Shown here: piece after piece, positions 1 through 9,865 of the stretch
How the letters are laid out: every line of letters starts with the position of its first letter
Position numbering within the stretch: the stretch's first letter is position 1
DNA from: Lucinisca nassula
Lineage: Eukaryota > Mollusca > Bivalvia > Lucinida > Lucinidae
DNA: 64,000 nt
Assembly (NCBI GenBank): GCA_963580285.1
Contig: OY757023.1
Span: 129,860,027 to 129,924,026, forward strand
Direction of reading: 5' to 3'
Notes under the pieces: model-generated
What the model was told of the DNA's origin: nothing
The model's database searches: none
Seen by the model: only the letters and a program-made list of their open reading frames with translations
Program-made: the position numbers and the translations under genes

Positions 1-354
1 TTTTTATTTTTTTCTGCGATAAAGGTTACAATGTATCTTAATACGCGTTTATTGTACTGGTTAGTACTGCCTCATCATTAGGCAAACACACTCATATATT
101 TTAACCCTTTTGAGCCCCGCTTTTATATAGTAAAACTTGGGTTAACAGGGGTAAACTTTATTTTTCTTATTTCTGCTCTAAAATATAGATTGTGTGTACT
201 CGTTAGAACCGCCTCTATAAGGCGGTTCTAACGAGTACCCATAATCTATATTTTGAGAAGACATTAGAAAAATATCACGATTTTTCATCTTAAAATTTTC
301 ATTTTTTGGATGATACAGGTTACAATGTATTTGTATAGGCGTGTTTTCGTAATG
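1..354 (+). repeat. Palindromic MITE, family A (two pieces)
   Basis: Bases 1-53 look like the right end of one family A copy (GATAAAGGTTACAATGTAT followed by a diverged end). Bases 98-354 are a second copy that lacks its left tip. The shared core is at 185-250: ATAGATTGTG, then TACTCGTTAGAACCGCC and its reverse complement. The copy ends with the family A right terminus GGCGTGTTTTCGTAATG. Confidence 0.8.
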
Positions 355-507
355 TTGATGGACTTCTAATAAGAAAACACGTTCTAAGTTTTAACGCAAG
401 AATATTGAAAATAATGTAAACCCTTGAAAAAACCCATTTTCTATTTAAAGAGTGGGGTTGGCAATCATGGTCATTGCATAGAAATTTGAGATGTTGTAAA
501 CTTGATA

Positions 508-787
508 CATTACGAAAACACGCCTATACAAATACATTGTAAACTTTACCTCGGAAAAATCGAAATTTTTAGACGAAAAAAATGTGATATTTTTCTTATT
601 TCTGCTCAAAATATAGATTGTTGGTACTCGTTAGAACCGCCTCAACGAGGCGGTTCCTACGAGTACCCACAATCTATATTGTAGAGCAGAAATAAGAAAA
701 CTAAGGTTTACCCCTGGAAAGCCCAGTTATACTATATGTAAGTGGGGTTCAAGGGGGTCAAAATTATATAGGCGTATTTCCGTGATG
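508..787 (-). repeat. Palindromic MITE, family A, full length
   Basis: The copy starts CATTACGAAAACACGCC and ends GGCG, TATTTCCGTGATG, giving terminal inverted repeats. The core palindrome is at about 615-680. It lies in the opposite orientation to the copy at 98-354, judged by the side carrying the TAAACCCCAGTTTTAC-type segment. Confidence 0.85.
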
Positions 788-898
788 CAAGACTGTTTGT
801 TATTTTCTCTTTTTTACATATTCTTAATCTGAAGTCTACAGTGCTTTTTTTAATCAATTCAGATGTCATGTCATTAAAACCAGGTCTATTAATCAATG

Positions 899-1063
899 TG
901 CTGCTGAATAAATTATTTTGCCACACCCATGTCTGTCTATCCACGAATCAAATAATGTTATATGAAGTATTAATCAATAGTCACAACCATAATAACAAAT
1001 AGTGTAGATCCTGTTCAAATGTTTCAAAAACAGGGGTTATCATGTTGAGCAGAACAAGGGTTA
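899..1063. repeat. MITE of the TTAACCC...TCAGCAGG type, diverged
   Basis: The right end reads AGCAGAACAAGGGTTAA and the interior has AGTGTAGATCCTG. Both match the better copies at 9989-10189, 10353-10551 and 55138-55349. The left end is eroded. Confidence 0.6.
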
Positions 1064-1159
1064 ACAAAGAACACTCATCTCAAGCTATCCTTCGTGAAAC
1101 AAACACCCATCTAAATCACACAATATATAGAAACGCGGGATGCACAGGAGTATACATTA

Positions 1160-1375
1160 TCATCCTCATCACGAAAACGCACCTATATAATTTTGACCCC
1201 CTTAAACCCCACTTTTATACAGTAAAACTTGGGTTTTCAGGGGAATACATTATTTTTCTTTTTTCTGTTCTAAAATAAAGATTGTAGGTATACTCGTTAG
1301 AATCGCCTCAATGATGCTGTTCTAACTTATACCAACGAACTATATTTTGAGCAGAAATAAGAAAAAATATCACAA
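1160..1375 (+). repeat. Palindromic MITE, family A, right end lost
   Basis: The copy begins CATCACGAAAACGCACC and carries the AAACCCCACTTTTATA block and a diverged core at 1278-1345. It breaks off after GAGCAGAAATAAG. Confidence 0.7.
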
Positions 1376-1475
1376 TCAAAAGCAATATGAGCAATCAAAA
1401 AGGTTTAACGCAAAACTTTGACGTAAAGGTTGACGAACGGCGGGACAGACGGAAGTACGAACGAACGAACTAACC

Positions 1476-1745
1476 CATCACGTGAACAAGTCCGTGAAAT
1501 GAACACCCCACTTTGTATAGAGAAAACTGGGGTTTACGGGGGTAAACATTATAAATCTTATTTTTACTCCAAGACATAGGTTGTGGGTACTCGTTAGAAC
1601 CGCCTCAATGAGGCGGTTCTAACGAGCACCTACAACCTATGTTTGCAGTATAAATAAGAAAGATATAATGGATTTTCATCCGAAAAGTAGCCATTTTGGA
1701 GATGTGAAAAAATGCACTATGTTGCACGGATGTGTTAGCGTAATG
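1476..1745 (+). repeat. Palindromic MITE, family B, full length
   Basis: The family B left end CATCACGTGAACAAGTCCGT and right end GTGTTAGCGTAATG enclose the same core palindrome as family A, at about 1575-1640. The outer thirds differ from family A: an AAAAGTAGCCATTTTGGAG block replaces the TTTTCGGCGATAAAGG block. Confidence 0.85.
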
Positions 1746-1814
1746 CAACGAACGGACGGACAGAAAGACAAAAACGATATACCCCCTGACATACTTCGTA
1801 TGCCGGGGTATAAA

Positions 1815-2145
1815 AATAGCCCCAGTGAGCTTGACCTTCAGCCCCACACCCTGAAAGTCAAACTCCCTCACGATATGACCATACCCAACATTTGTGTGAA
1901 GTTATATTAAAATCCATCAATAATTGTAGACACTAGAGCAATGAGAAAGTTTTTTTTTTTTTTAAAAAGCCACAGTAACCTTGACCTTGGGCCCCTTTCC
2001 CTGACAGTCAAAGTTGCTCGAGATATCATAGCCAACATTTGTGTGAAGTCATATAAAATTCCATCAATAAATGAAGGTGCTAGAGCGATGACAAAGATTT
2101 TTTTAAAAAAAATAGTCACAGTGACATTGACCTTGAGCCCCATTT
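1815..2145. repeat. Short tandem array with CTTGACCTT units
   Basis: Two to three units of about 150 bp share CTTGACCTT, GACAGTCAAAG-like and CAACATTTGTGTGAAGT segments. The array is a short relative of the long arrays at 21.7, 25.3 and 38.6 kb. Confidence 0.65.
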
Positions 2146-2149
2146 AAAA

Positions 2150-3430
2150 AGAAAAGAAAAACATTCCTCCCCCGGGATTTGAACTTACGCAGCTTGAAAG
2201 GTAAACTTTAAGAAAGGGAAATAAGGGAGGTTTCCTACGGGCGTTGGTTACGTCAACGCTGATCCGCTCTTTGTAGTAAAAACAGTGTGCAAATGTTTTT
2301 CGGCTTCAAAAGTTTGCCCTATAAGTATTTTTTTGCCCAGCGATGAGGGGCAAAGAATGTAATTATAAAAAATAACTTTAATTTTTCTGTCTTTTCGTGA
2401 GGGTATGAACGACTGCGGGTCGCTAGCAAAGTTTACATGGTTCTTGTGCTTTGCGCGCGACCCGCTGCGTTCGTGCTTTCATTAACAGCAAAATATTTGT
2501 TTGGTATTAAGAACGATACACCCCCCCCCCCACACACACACACATACACACCCCGTCCCCCGTCATCCCTCAACACCAACTATCGTCCTATGAGTTCAGC
2601 GGGCGCGCGGTGCTATGGCACTACTGAGTCGGAGTCAACCCAACATTGCAACGTGGAGTTGACGTTGCATCAGCGGTCCTTATTTAGGCGTTGTGCCTGC
2701 TGAAGTTTCTCTAGTTAGGACAATATTTCCCATGGTTATATCCGATTATTTAAATGCTTTTTATGTAATATGTGAAAATGTATTGCCATGTTTTGATACT
2801 TCTATTGAAATGCAGCTCGATGTCATGTATATGACCGGAGTTTTCTCAATAAAGTGTATTGTATATTGTATATTGTATATTGGTAATACAGAGGAAATAA
2901 TTGCTTCTCAAAAAGTCCAATTTAGGCATAAAAACCTGGAAAATGGTGTAAAAAGAATATGTGAAATATTGATTTTTACCTAGTGTTAATTTTACTTGAA
3001 AATAAATTTGTAAAACGTCACAAATAAGAGCTTGCAAGTCAACTAATGCGGACGCCGACAACGCCGACGCCAGGCGCCGGGGTATAGTAAAAGCCCCCCC
3101 CCCCCCCCCCCCCCCTCTTACTTTCGTGAGGCGAGCTAATAAAAAGGATGTTAAGGGATGCGAATGAAGACGATTCATCTTACTTACGTGAGAGAATCTC
3201 AGGGTATGATAATATTGTCATTGCACAGCTCGTTCGTTAGGGTCTAACGCAAGTGTTTAATGCTTTGATTCAGTACTCGGGTAGGATAATACTGACATCC
3301 CTCTTCAGACAACACTTTCCTGGCGCGAGATTCGCTATATGTTATAATACGAACGTTTACCGGATTGGTATTTTTAACATTGCTTCTATGTGTGCACGAG
3401 TACTTTGCTCCAAAGGTTTTTCTTTTGTAT
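2150..3430. other. No gene recognised
   Basis: I see no convincing exon here. The stretch holds a C-rich/CA-rich run at 2521-2560, a GTATATT microrepeat near 2856-2880 and a poly-C tract at about 3092-3115. Open frames are short and of low complexity. Confidence 0.5.
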
Positions 3431-3431
3431 C

Positions 3432-3709
3432 CATCACGAAAACACGCCTATATCATTTTGACCCCTCGAACCCCACTTTTATATAGTAAAACTGGGGTTT
3501 GCAGGGGTAAAACATATTTTTATTATTTCTGATCTAAAATATAGATTGTGGGTACTCGTTAGAACCGCCTAATGAGGCGGTTCTAACGAGTTCCCACAGT
3601 CTATATTTTGAGCAGAAATAAGAAAAATATCGTAATTTTTCATCTTAAAATCTTCATTTTTTCGGCGATAAAGGTGGCAATGTATTTGTATAGGCGTGTT
3701 TTCGTAATG
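3432..3709 (+). repeat. Palindromic MITE, family A, full length
   Basis: Both termini are intact (CATCACGAAAACACGCC, GGCGTGTTTTCGTAATG), with the core at 3540-3607. It sits immediately upstream of the virus-like ORF block that begins near 3774. Confidence 0.9.
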
Positions 3710-3776
3710 TCGACTAAAGGTCGAAACCGCCGCTGCACATGAACGGCTAATTGGAATACTCAGGGGATCAGATAGT

Positions 3777-4049
3777 TACAATTCGCCGAAAAGCAAAACG
3801 AGCAGCTATATGAGCAGCCACAATGCCAAGGATCTGCTAGCGTCGAGCAGCCGGCGACAAATAGTAACAGTAGCGTCTACACTGCTCCGGTTGGTAGCGA
3901 TGTCATCGAGACAGACAGTCATAAAGTTCCAGGCAGCGGTTTCTCCATGTCTCATTTTGGCCGTGATAGGGTTGCTAGAAAATGGTTTGAGAAAGAATCG
4001 CTCTCCCTGCAGTATGTCTCTGAGTGGAATGAATATCTGTGGAAAAACT
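3777..4049 (+). pseudogene. Overlapping frame, probable true N-terminus of the ATPase or an adjacent ORF end
   Basis: After a stop at 3774, a different plus frame stays open to TAG at about 4049. Its composition is protein-like: a Gln/Ser/Asn-rich start followed by a charged stretch containing GRDRVARKWFEKESLSLQ. The 3810 frame over the same bases is less convincing until its P-loop. The simplest reading is one gene broken by a frameshift near 4010-4030. The alternative is two overlapping ORFs. Confidence 0.4.
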
Positions 4050-4562
4050 AGCTATATCATAAAAATGTTGGAGAAAGCGGACGCCGTATTCACCGAGGCG
4101 CCATCGCGAGTGATTTATTGTTACAATGTGTTTCAGAAGCTTTTCACTGAAATGGCAAATACGGTTCCGACTATCAGTTTTTACCAAGGTCTGCCCGATC
4201 GGACCACCATAGAAACCTGGGCCAGTGAGGAAAATCATTTAATGCTGGTATTTGACGATCTGTATCAAGAACTAATTCAGGGTAAGGCAGTGTGCGACCT
4301 CAAAATCATGCTGAGTCGCCATTTGAATATCAGATGCATTATGACGCCACACAATATTTTCATGTGCGCCAAGTACTCCAAAACTATTTCTGCGAACTTG
4401 CATTATATTCTTCTTTCCACTATCCGTAACAGGCTGCAACTTTCAGTTTTGGGAGGGCAGCTTTTTTGCAAAAAAGGACATGCGAAACATGTGAATGTGT
4501 ACGAAATGGTGGTGAATGCAGACCCCTTTAATTCGCTGATAATAGACAATAGCTCAAAGTAA
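3810..4562 (+). CDS. Packaging-type P-loop ATPase of a virus-like element (relic)
   Basis: This 250-codon frame resembles the FtsK/HerA-type genome-packaging ATPases of Polintons, adintoviruses and related dsDNA elements; I judge this by motif order. A P-loop-like SGMNICGKT lies at residues 72-80 and differs from GxxxxGKT in the first glycine spacing. RVIYCYNVFQ follows at 100-109, a Walker B-like LMLVFDDL at 144-151 and a sensor-like TPHNIF at 179-184. The next stretch, ending KTISANLHYILL, fits the family's conserved loop. The first 70 residues do not resemble the family. A second frame over 3777-4049 looks more protein-like there, so a frameshift near the P-loop is likely. The small ORF at 5852 and the third ORF at 6160 lie downstream on the same strand. 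It is probably an old integrated copy and non-functional. A host P-loop protein is a less likely alternative. Confidence 0.6.
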   Translation: MSSHNAKDLLASSSRRQIVTVASTLLRLVAMSSRQTVIKFQAAVSPCLILAVIGLLENGLRKNRSPCSMSLSGMNICGKTSYIIKMLEKADAVFTEAPSRVIYCYNVFQKLFTEMANTVPTISFYQGLPDRTTIETWASEENHLMLVFDDLYQELIQGKAVCDLKIMLSRHLNIRCIMTPHNIFMCAKYSKTISANLHYILLSTIRNRLQLSVLGGQLFCKKGHAKHVNVYEMVVNADPFNSLIIDNSSK

Positions 4563-4641
4563 CAAAAAAAACACACACAAAAAAACAGCCAATATATGCT
4601 TCGATCTAGAGTGTAATCTGGTGAACTGCCTTATTAATTGG

Positions 4642-5768
4642 TATAGTTACACCTTAAATGCAACCACTGGGTCGGTATCTCTGCTGGTGGATGATTCGTT
4701 CGTCTCCGAGGGTATCATAAGCTCAGTATCAGTTCGTTAGTGCTGAGGTTGATACTGCGGTGTTGTCGTCAGTACTCAAGTACTGATTTAAATAACTATA
4801 TTATATCTTTGATTTTTGCAGTATCAAATTCTATTTTTTTTTTTAAAACTAAGACTTGTCAGGTGAGACATGTATCTTAGCGGATTCGGTTGCCACTTTT
4901 TGTTATATTTTAAATTTTGCAAGTCTCGCTACTCTAAACATCTCCTTCCCGATGTCCGCGACTTCCGTGGAGTGTGGGCCATGTTTGCTGATATTGGCTC
5001 GGTGGGGGCGCCTATAAGTCCTAGGGTAGGCGTCTCTTGCGTGATACCTCCAGTTGACCTGTCTCATGGGCTACGTCGGTCGGTGTGTACTCGGACGGGG
5101 ATGTGCTTTGTTTGCCGGGTCTTGTCCATCATCCGTTTCGGTTTCAGAACTTTGGGGTTGAGACAACTGGTGAAAACTAAATATGAGAAAGGCCCTTGTG
5201 TCACTAAATTTGGTATAGTTACACCTTAATTGCAACCACTGGGTCGGTATCTCTGCTGGTGGATGATTCGATCGTCCCCGAGGGTATCATCAACTCAGTA
5301 TCAGTTCGTTAGTGCTGAAGTTGATACTGCGGTGTTGACGTCAGTACTGATTTAAATAACTATATTATATCTTTAATGTTTGCAGTATAAAATTCTAATT
5401 TTTTCTAAAACTAAGACTGGCTTGCCAGGTGAGACATGTATCTTAGCGGATTCGGTTGCCACTTTTTTTTGCAAGTCTCGCTACTGTGGACATCTCCTTC
5501 CTGATGTCCGGGACTTCCGTGGAGTGTGGGCCATGTTTGCTGATGTTGGCTCGGCGGGGAGCGCTTATAAGTCCTAGGGTAGGCGTCTCTTGCCTGATGC
5601 CTCTAGTTGCCCTGTCTCATGGCCTACGTCGGTCGGTGTGTACTCGGAGGGGGATGTGCTGTGTTTGCCGGGTCTTGTCCATCATCCTTTTCGGTTTCAG
5701 AACTTTGGAGTTTAGACACCCTGATGAAGATTAAATATCAGAAAGGCCTCTTGTGTCACAAAATATGA
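4642..5768. repeat. Tandem duplication, unit about 570/555 bp
   Basis: The segment from TATAGTTACACCTTAA recurs at 4642, 5214 and (start only) 5769. The two units share GGGTCGGTATCTCTGCTGG, CATGTATCTTAGCGGATTCG and CTACGTCGGTCGGTGTGTAC, with scattered substitutions and small indels. The duplication lies between the ATPase frame and the small basic ORF of the virus-like relic. I recognise no protein in it. Confidence 0.85.
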
Positions 5769-5851
5769 TATAGTTACACCTTAAATACGAGACAAGTTGA
5801 ACTCGCGCGCATAAACTGATTCGTCTTCTTCAGCTTAGTCTTTTTTTTTAA

Positions 5852-6157
5852 ATGGATCGGGTGAAAAGACATTCGGTTTTTCTTAGATATATCAGCTCGC
5901 TTAGAAACTGCGCTTACTTGAGACAGCCTCCGCTAATGAGATCACCGCGCTGTCTGAAAATCGCCTTAAACATCCTAAGCGGTGTGTTTAGTCTCGCAGA
6001 ATCGGAGCTGACAGGTTTGCAGCGTCACAAAATAGTGTTACAGACATTAGCCGGAAGACAGTTTCATTTCAGTGAGAAACAGGAAAACATAATCAAGAAT
6101 AGCATCGCGGTGAAACATGTTTACAGTATTTTTTCAACATTACCAATACCTCAGTGA
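5852..6157 (+). CDS. Small basic ORF of the virus-like element (adenovirus pX-like N-terminal type)
   Basis: This is a 101-codon frame starting at ATG 5852. The opening MDRVKRHSVFLRYIS, the central CLKIALNILSGVFSL and the following LQRHKIVLQTLAGRQF match a pattern I know from roughly 100-residue ORFs of adinto/Polinton-like elements. That pattern is K-R-H, a helical stretch, ALNxLxGxxxL, then LxRHKxxLxxLAxR. Such ORFs usually end in a hydrophobic glycine-rich tail likened to adenovirus pX; this copy ends in IFSTLPIPQ and lacks that tail. The frame is intact. Its stop is followed two bases later by the ATG of the next ORF, a compact spacing typical of viral gene blocks. The family call rests on remembered motif order, without a database search. 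Confidence 0.55.
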   Translation: MDRVKRHSVFLRYISSLRNCAYLRQPPLMRSPRCLKIALNILSGVFSLAESELTGLQRHKIVLQTLAGRQFHFSEKQENIIKNSIAVKHVYSIFSTLPIPQ

Positions 6158-6215
6158 AGATGGAAGTAGATGGGTTACGGAAACTGATTCTGATTCCTCA
6201 AACACTGTACCAACA

Positions 6216-6568
6216 TGTCATAGGGTATAGGTATACAGCACACTTGCACTGCCTTGCAGTACATGCCGGCTTTTATAGCGAGTGGTAGAGTGCTGACCTG
6301 TCGATCCGGCGGACCGGGTTCGATCCCCGGCCGGTTAAAGGCGATAAGCCTTTTTTGTTCATCTGTTACATTTGGCACCCACCGTAAATAACCCACTTGT
6401 GCATTAGAACTCCTTGAATGTCATTTCACATGATTATCGGACTCCCAGAAATTCGAGGTCAATTTCAATGTGGAGGGGGAGAATGTCATAGGGTATAGTT
6501 ATATTGCACACTTGTACTGCCTTGCGGTACAAGCCGGGTAAAGGTGATAGGATTTTTTTCATGTTACA
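6216..6568 (+). mobile_element. TRIM-like miniature LTR retrotransposon 1, with a tRNA-like module in its 5' LTR
   Basis: The 5' LTR is 6216-6370 (TGTCATAGG...CTGTTACA). It is followed directly by a primer-binding-like TTTGGCACCCACCGT. The interior is about 113 bp and ends in the purine tract TGGAGGGGGAGAA. The 3' LTR is 6484-6568 and is shorter: it lacks the tRNA-like segment (about 6271-6333). The missing piece is bounded in the 5' LTR by GCCGG-type repeats. No coding capacity is present. I see no clean target duplication (CAACA on the left, AAAAG on the right). Confidence 0.75.
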
Positions 6569-6653
6569 AAAAGCTTATTCAGAATCAGATGAAGAGGGAG
6601 AACTCAGCGAAAACTAAAGACATTGACGACGATAGCAACGAGACGAGTGAAAA

Positions 6654-7072
6654 TGTAGTAGTGATAGGTATAAGAGACACTTGTACTGCCTTGCGGTACA
6701 AGCCGGCTTTTATAGCGACGCGGTAGAGTGTTGGCCTGTCACTCCGGCGGCCCGGGTTCGTTCCCTGACCGTGTAAAGGTGATTAGGATTTTTTTCACCT
6801 GTTACATTTGGCGCCCAACGTAAATGACCCACAGAGACTCGGACCACATCCGTGTACCGGCGAATTTAGTTGGAAAGATTGAGATATTCGAGGACGAATC
6901 TTAAATAGGAGGGGGATTATGTAGTAGTGATAGGTATAAGAGACACTTGTACTGCCTTGCGGTACAAGCCGGCTTTTATAGCGACGCGGTAGAGTGTTGG
7001 CCTGTCACTCCGGCGGCCCGGGTTCGTTCCCTGACCGTGTAAAGGTGATTAGGATTTTTTTCACCTGTTACA
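6654..7072 (+). mobile_element. TRIM-like miniature LTR retrotransposon 2, intact, tRNA-like module in both LTRs
   Basis: Two 153-bp direct repeats (6654-6806 and 6920-7072) appear identical, start TGTAG and end TTACA. The interior is only 113 bp. It opens with TTTGGCGCCCAACGT, a primer-binding-site-like sequence common in LTR retrotransposons, and closes with the purine tract AGGAGGGGGA before the 3' LTR. A 4-bp AAAA duplication flanks it. Each LTR contains box A-like GCGGTAGAGTG, an anticodon-loop-like CCTGTCAC and box B-like GGGTTCGTTCCC, closest to tRNA-Asp(GUC). Identical LTRs imply a recent insertion. It must be mobilised by a larger element elsewhere. Confidence 0.85.
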
Positions 7073-7597
7073 AAAATTCTCGACAGTTCAGGGTTGGCTG
7101 CGGAAGACTCCACATCCTCTCAAAATGGGAGTTAAACATGTATATGGAAATGTTGGCGGTGAGTGCTATGCAGAGACGGAGGAGAAACGTATTCAAACCA
7201 TTCGGGGTTTCCTAGACCACTGATGAAAAAATTGCTGAGGCTGTTTCTCTTAATCGTAAGTTTTGGGAGAGACACCATTGATTTTTCTCCAAAGTAAGTG
7301 TGATAGTTCGTGGCAAGCTTATCGAGCCAAACTCAGATATTTCGGATTTACTGGTCGCTGCGGTGAGTGACCATTCAACAGACATACCAGAAGGACTGAA
7401 GACATTCTTGCAAGCACTGCCAGAGATCAATGTTCCGTCAAACCTTTTACATAGTAGACACAGCGTCAGAAAATGGCGTAACGGTATTGAGCGCTGGCAA
7501 CTGTATTGACGAATTAATAAACTGCATATAATTCATACTGTTTTTCTGACAACATGTGATTTTTGTTGTTGTAAGGAGTGAATGCTGAATTTCCCCT

Positions 7598-7735
7598 AAC
7601 CCAGTGGGCACATACGGTGTCTATGCACATCGAATCAACCTTGATGCAACGGCATGGCATTGCGCCGACGTTGATATGGCGTTGCATTCACGCTGTGTAG
7701 GTTTACCCAGCGGTTCCTTTCAGGTTTCAACAAAC
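7598..7735. repeat. ACGTTG-rich MITE, AACCCAG-ended type
   Basis: The segment starts TAACCCAGTGGGCAC, contains TTGCGCCGACGTTGATATGGCG and ends near GTTTACCCAGCGG. It is related to the copies at 17262-17402 and 49313-49472. Confidence 0.5.
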
Positions 7736-7759
7736 ACATGCTATAGCCATTTGGGAATT

Positions 7760-7940
7760 GGGTTTCACAAAATATGGGTCGTTGGTCCTTATGGCCTTCC
7801 TTTGTTTAGGTTTCCATTATGGTCTGGTCGCTTCATGTTTGTGTTTGTTTCCCTTTGGTGTCTTTGATGGGTGGAGTAAGTTAATTGTATCGATTCCTGA
7901 TCTTTGTTTTACTTCTCCTTTTCAGTACATGCCATATTCG
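7760..7940 (-). repeat. Dispersed ~600-bp repeat, partial copy
   Basis: Read on the minus strand, this contains AAAACAAAGATCAGGAATCGATACAAT-like sequence, the GGTCTGGTCGCTTCATG complement and the CCTAAACAAAGGAAGGCCATA segment. These are shared with 12698-13190, 20165-20790 and 28676-29300. All copies open the same short hydrophobic frame, but that frame is probably not a gene. Confidence 0.7.
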
Positions 7941-7944
7941 TAAA

Positions 7945-8690
7945 GACAAATCATACCTGTAGTATGTCTTTTTTTTTTGCAAATGTTCGTGCACATATAT
8001 TTGACATAAAACACTCTACGTGTGTAAATTCTTATCCAATATAACTTCAGATTCGGAAAGCTCATGATGACGGCGTCAAAGGCTTATCAATATAAAGTGT
8101 TGTGTCAAGAAGTGAACGCTTTCCCATGCTTACGTCTGACAGTCAAAAATGGTGTTCCTTAGGTAAATGGGAATACATAGAAAAATGGTTGAATATTCTA
8201 AGTTTTAATTCCAAAGGCACTCAAAGTTGACTCAGCCGAGTCAACGTTGAGTTTATTCTGCATGTCTGAATGGATGTCAGTTATGTGGTTTTCAACGCAG
8301 AACAGTTTTTGGTGTTTCTTTGTACCTGAGACCCGACAACAATATTACTAGCTGTCTTTGGTGTCATTGACATTTCCCAATCATTCAAGGCAATTTCAGA
8401 GTAAATCCATAAAACTAAAACTTTCATCCTTTTGACTATCAAACGGGACAGACATCACCGGCAAAATTTTCGCAAAGCTAGCTCCTATGCAACGGATACA
8501 CTTGCTGGGAAGTATTTTTCCTGTACAAGTGGATTCCTGGGACTAGGCGCCTTCCAAATTGACTCAGTGGCATAAAGGACAACACTCCACTGTGGTGAAA
8601 TGCTTTCTTCAATATTGTCCAACATGACAGATTTTCATGTGTTTCTTACTTTTGTAAAAGAACACATAAGAACTTCCTTCATGTGGCCAG
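7945..8690. other. No gene recognised
   Basis: This unique-looking AT-rich sequence has only short frames. TTGACTCAGCCGAGTCAA at 8226-8243 is an 18-bp palindrome. I see nothing else to report. Confidence 0.4.
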
Positions 8691-8694
8691 CGAC

Positions 8695-9010
8695 CCCGCC
8701 CATCGGGGCTTGGAGAAATATAAATAGACTGGGTTGCATGGTGCCTCCAAGCAGAACTGAATCTGACCACACACGAGCACTGGTAAACCGCTTAGAAGCA
8801 CTAAGCCTGCCCAGGCCAAGCAGCAGGAGTCCGATCGTCTAATTAATGCATGCATATAAGCCTTCTGGTTTCATTGGGCAGCAGGGCTTGAGATATCATT
8901 TTATCACAATGTCGGGGTAAAAGTACCACAAAATTGGAGGCAACGTCTCCAAAATGGCCTAAATAGTGTTGACGGGGACGTTAAGCCCAAATTCAAACAA
9001 ACAAACAAAT
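8695..9010 (+). mobile_element. SINE, GCCCATCGGGGCTTGGAG type
   Basis: The head is GCCCATCGGGGCTTGGAGAAAT. The body has AAACCGCTTAGAAGCACTAAGCCTGCCC and CACAAAATTGGAGGCAACGTCTCC. The tail is GTTGACGGGGACGTTAAGC followed by CAAACAAACAAAC. The same layout recurs at 9470, 19265, 51300 and 53812, and inverted at 26385, 27590 and 51598. Confidence 0.85.
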
Positions 9011-9288
9011 CATATGTCGAGGCTGACGAACAGCCAAGACTTTTTAAGCAGAATAATAAAACACAACCTCCAGCCTGTACCCTGGCTTTTCTCCATGCAA
9101 ATACAGGAATTGAGTGGGAATTTTCATTACATGGACTTGTTAACATGTTACAACATTCAACAGTTGCAGACAACAAGAGGCGACTTATTTCTGTTAATCT
9201 TTAATGTATTTATTTGTTAAATAAGACTCTTTCATCCAAACGAAATTGCGCCCCAGCAATAGGGCTTGGAGAAATATGTTAGCTCCAG

Positions 9289-9440
9289 AGAAGGCATTTT
9301 TTTCACCCGAAAAGAAGTGATATTTTTTCTTGTTTATGCACGAATACATATGTTGTGGGTACTCTTTATAAGTGTCTCAGTCAGGTGCTTCTAACAAGTA
9401 CCCACAAAATATATTTTGTGCACAAAAAATAAAAATAGTT
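9289..9440. repeat. Diverged palindromic-core MITE
   Basis: Half-cores TGTTGTGGGTACTC and TTCTAACAAGTACCCACAA flank a decayed centre. Complementary TTTGTGCACAAAAA and TTATGCACGAATA arms lie outside. Confidence 0.55.
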
Positions 9441-9469
9441 TCTTTTTATCTTAATGTCGGGACGGCCCC

Positions 9470-9865
9470 CGCCCATCGGGGCTTGAAGAAATAGATCGGC
9501 TGCATGGTGCTTCCAGGATCTGAAACCGCCCCCGACCAACCCACACACACACACCAGCCCCCAAGAGTACTGGTAAACAGATTAGAGGTTCTAAGCCTGA
9601 CCAGGCAAAGTGGTGCGAGTCCCCTATCAGTTCCATTGGAGAGTAGGGCTTGAGATGTCATATCATCTCAGTGTCGGGTATAAGTCCCACAAAACTGTCA
9701 GCAGCATCTCCAATATTACCTATATACTGTTGACTGGGACATTAAACCTCCAATCAAACAAATCTCAATGTCGGGTAAAATTCTCAAAAATCAAAAGTAA
9801 CGTCTTCAAAACGACCTAGTATTGATTGGGCTGTGAAAGCTCAACTCAACCAAACAAAACCTGCA
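9470..9865 (+). mobile_element. SINE copy plus a second 3' SINE fragment
   Basis: The first copy runs from GCCCATCGGGGCTTGAAG to about 9760 (TTGACTGGGACATTAAACCTCC, AATCAAACAAA). A second, headless 3' part follows at about 9762-9865 (TCTCAATGTCGGGTAAAA, then TCAACTCAACCAAACAAAAC). Confidence 0.8.

Larger units (their letters stand above)
6160..7509 (+). pseudogene. Third ORF of the virus-like element, split by two LTR elements and two stops
   Basis: An ATG at 6160 opens MEVDGLRKLILIPQTLY, the usual kind of start for a common ORF of these elements. At 6216 it is interrupted by a miniature LTR element. A short acidic stretch (IDDDSNETSE) resumes between the two insertions, at 6569-6653. After the second insertion (6654-7072) the frame continues past in-frame stops at 7213 and 7279. 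Its C-terminal part has the diagnostic order GKLIEPNSDISDLL, PEGLKTFLQALPEINVP. This matches the family pattern G-x-I-x-x-S-N-I-x-D-L followed by P-x-G-x-x-x-F. The gene was broken by insertion and point decay. Its function is unknown to me and its role in the parent element is not assigned. Confidence 0.6.
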
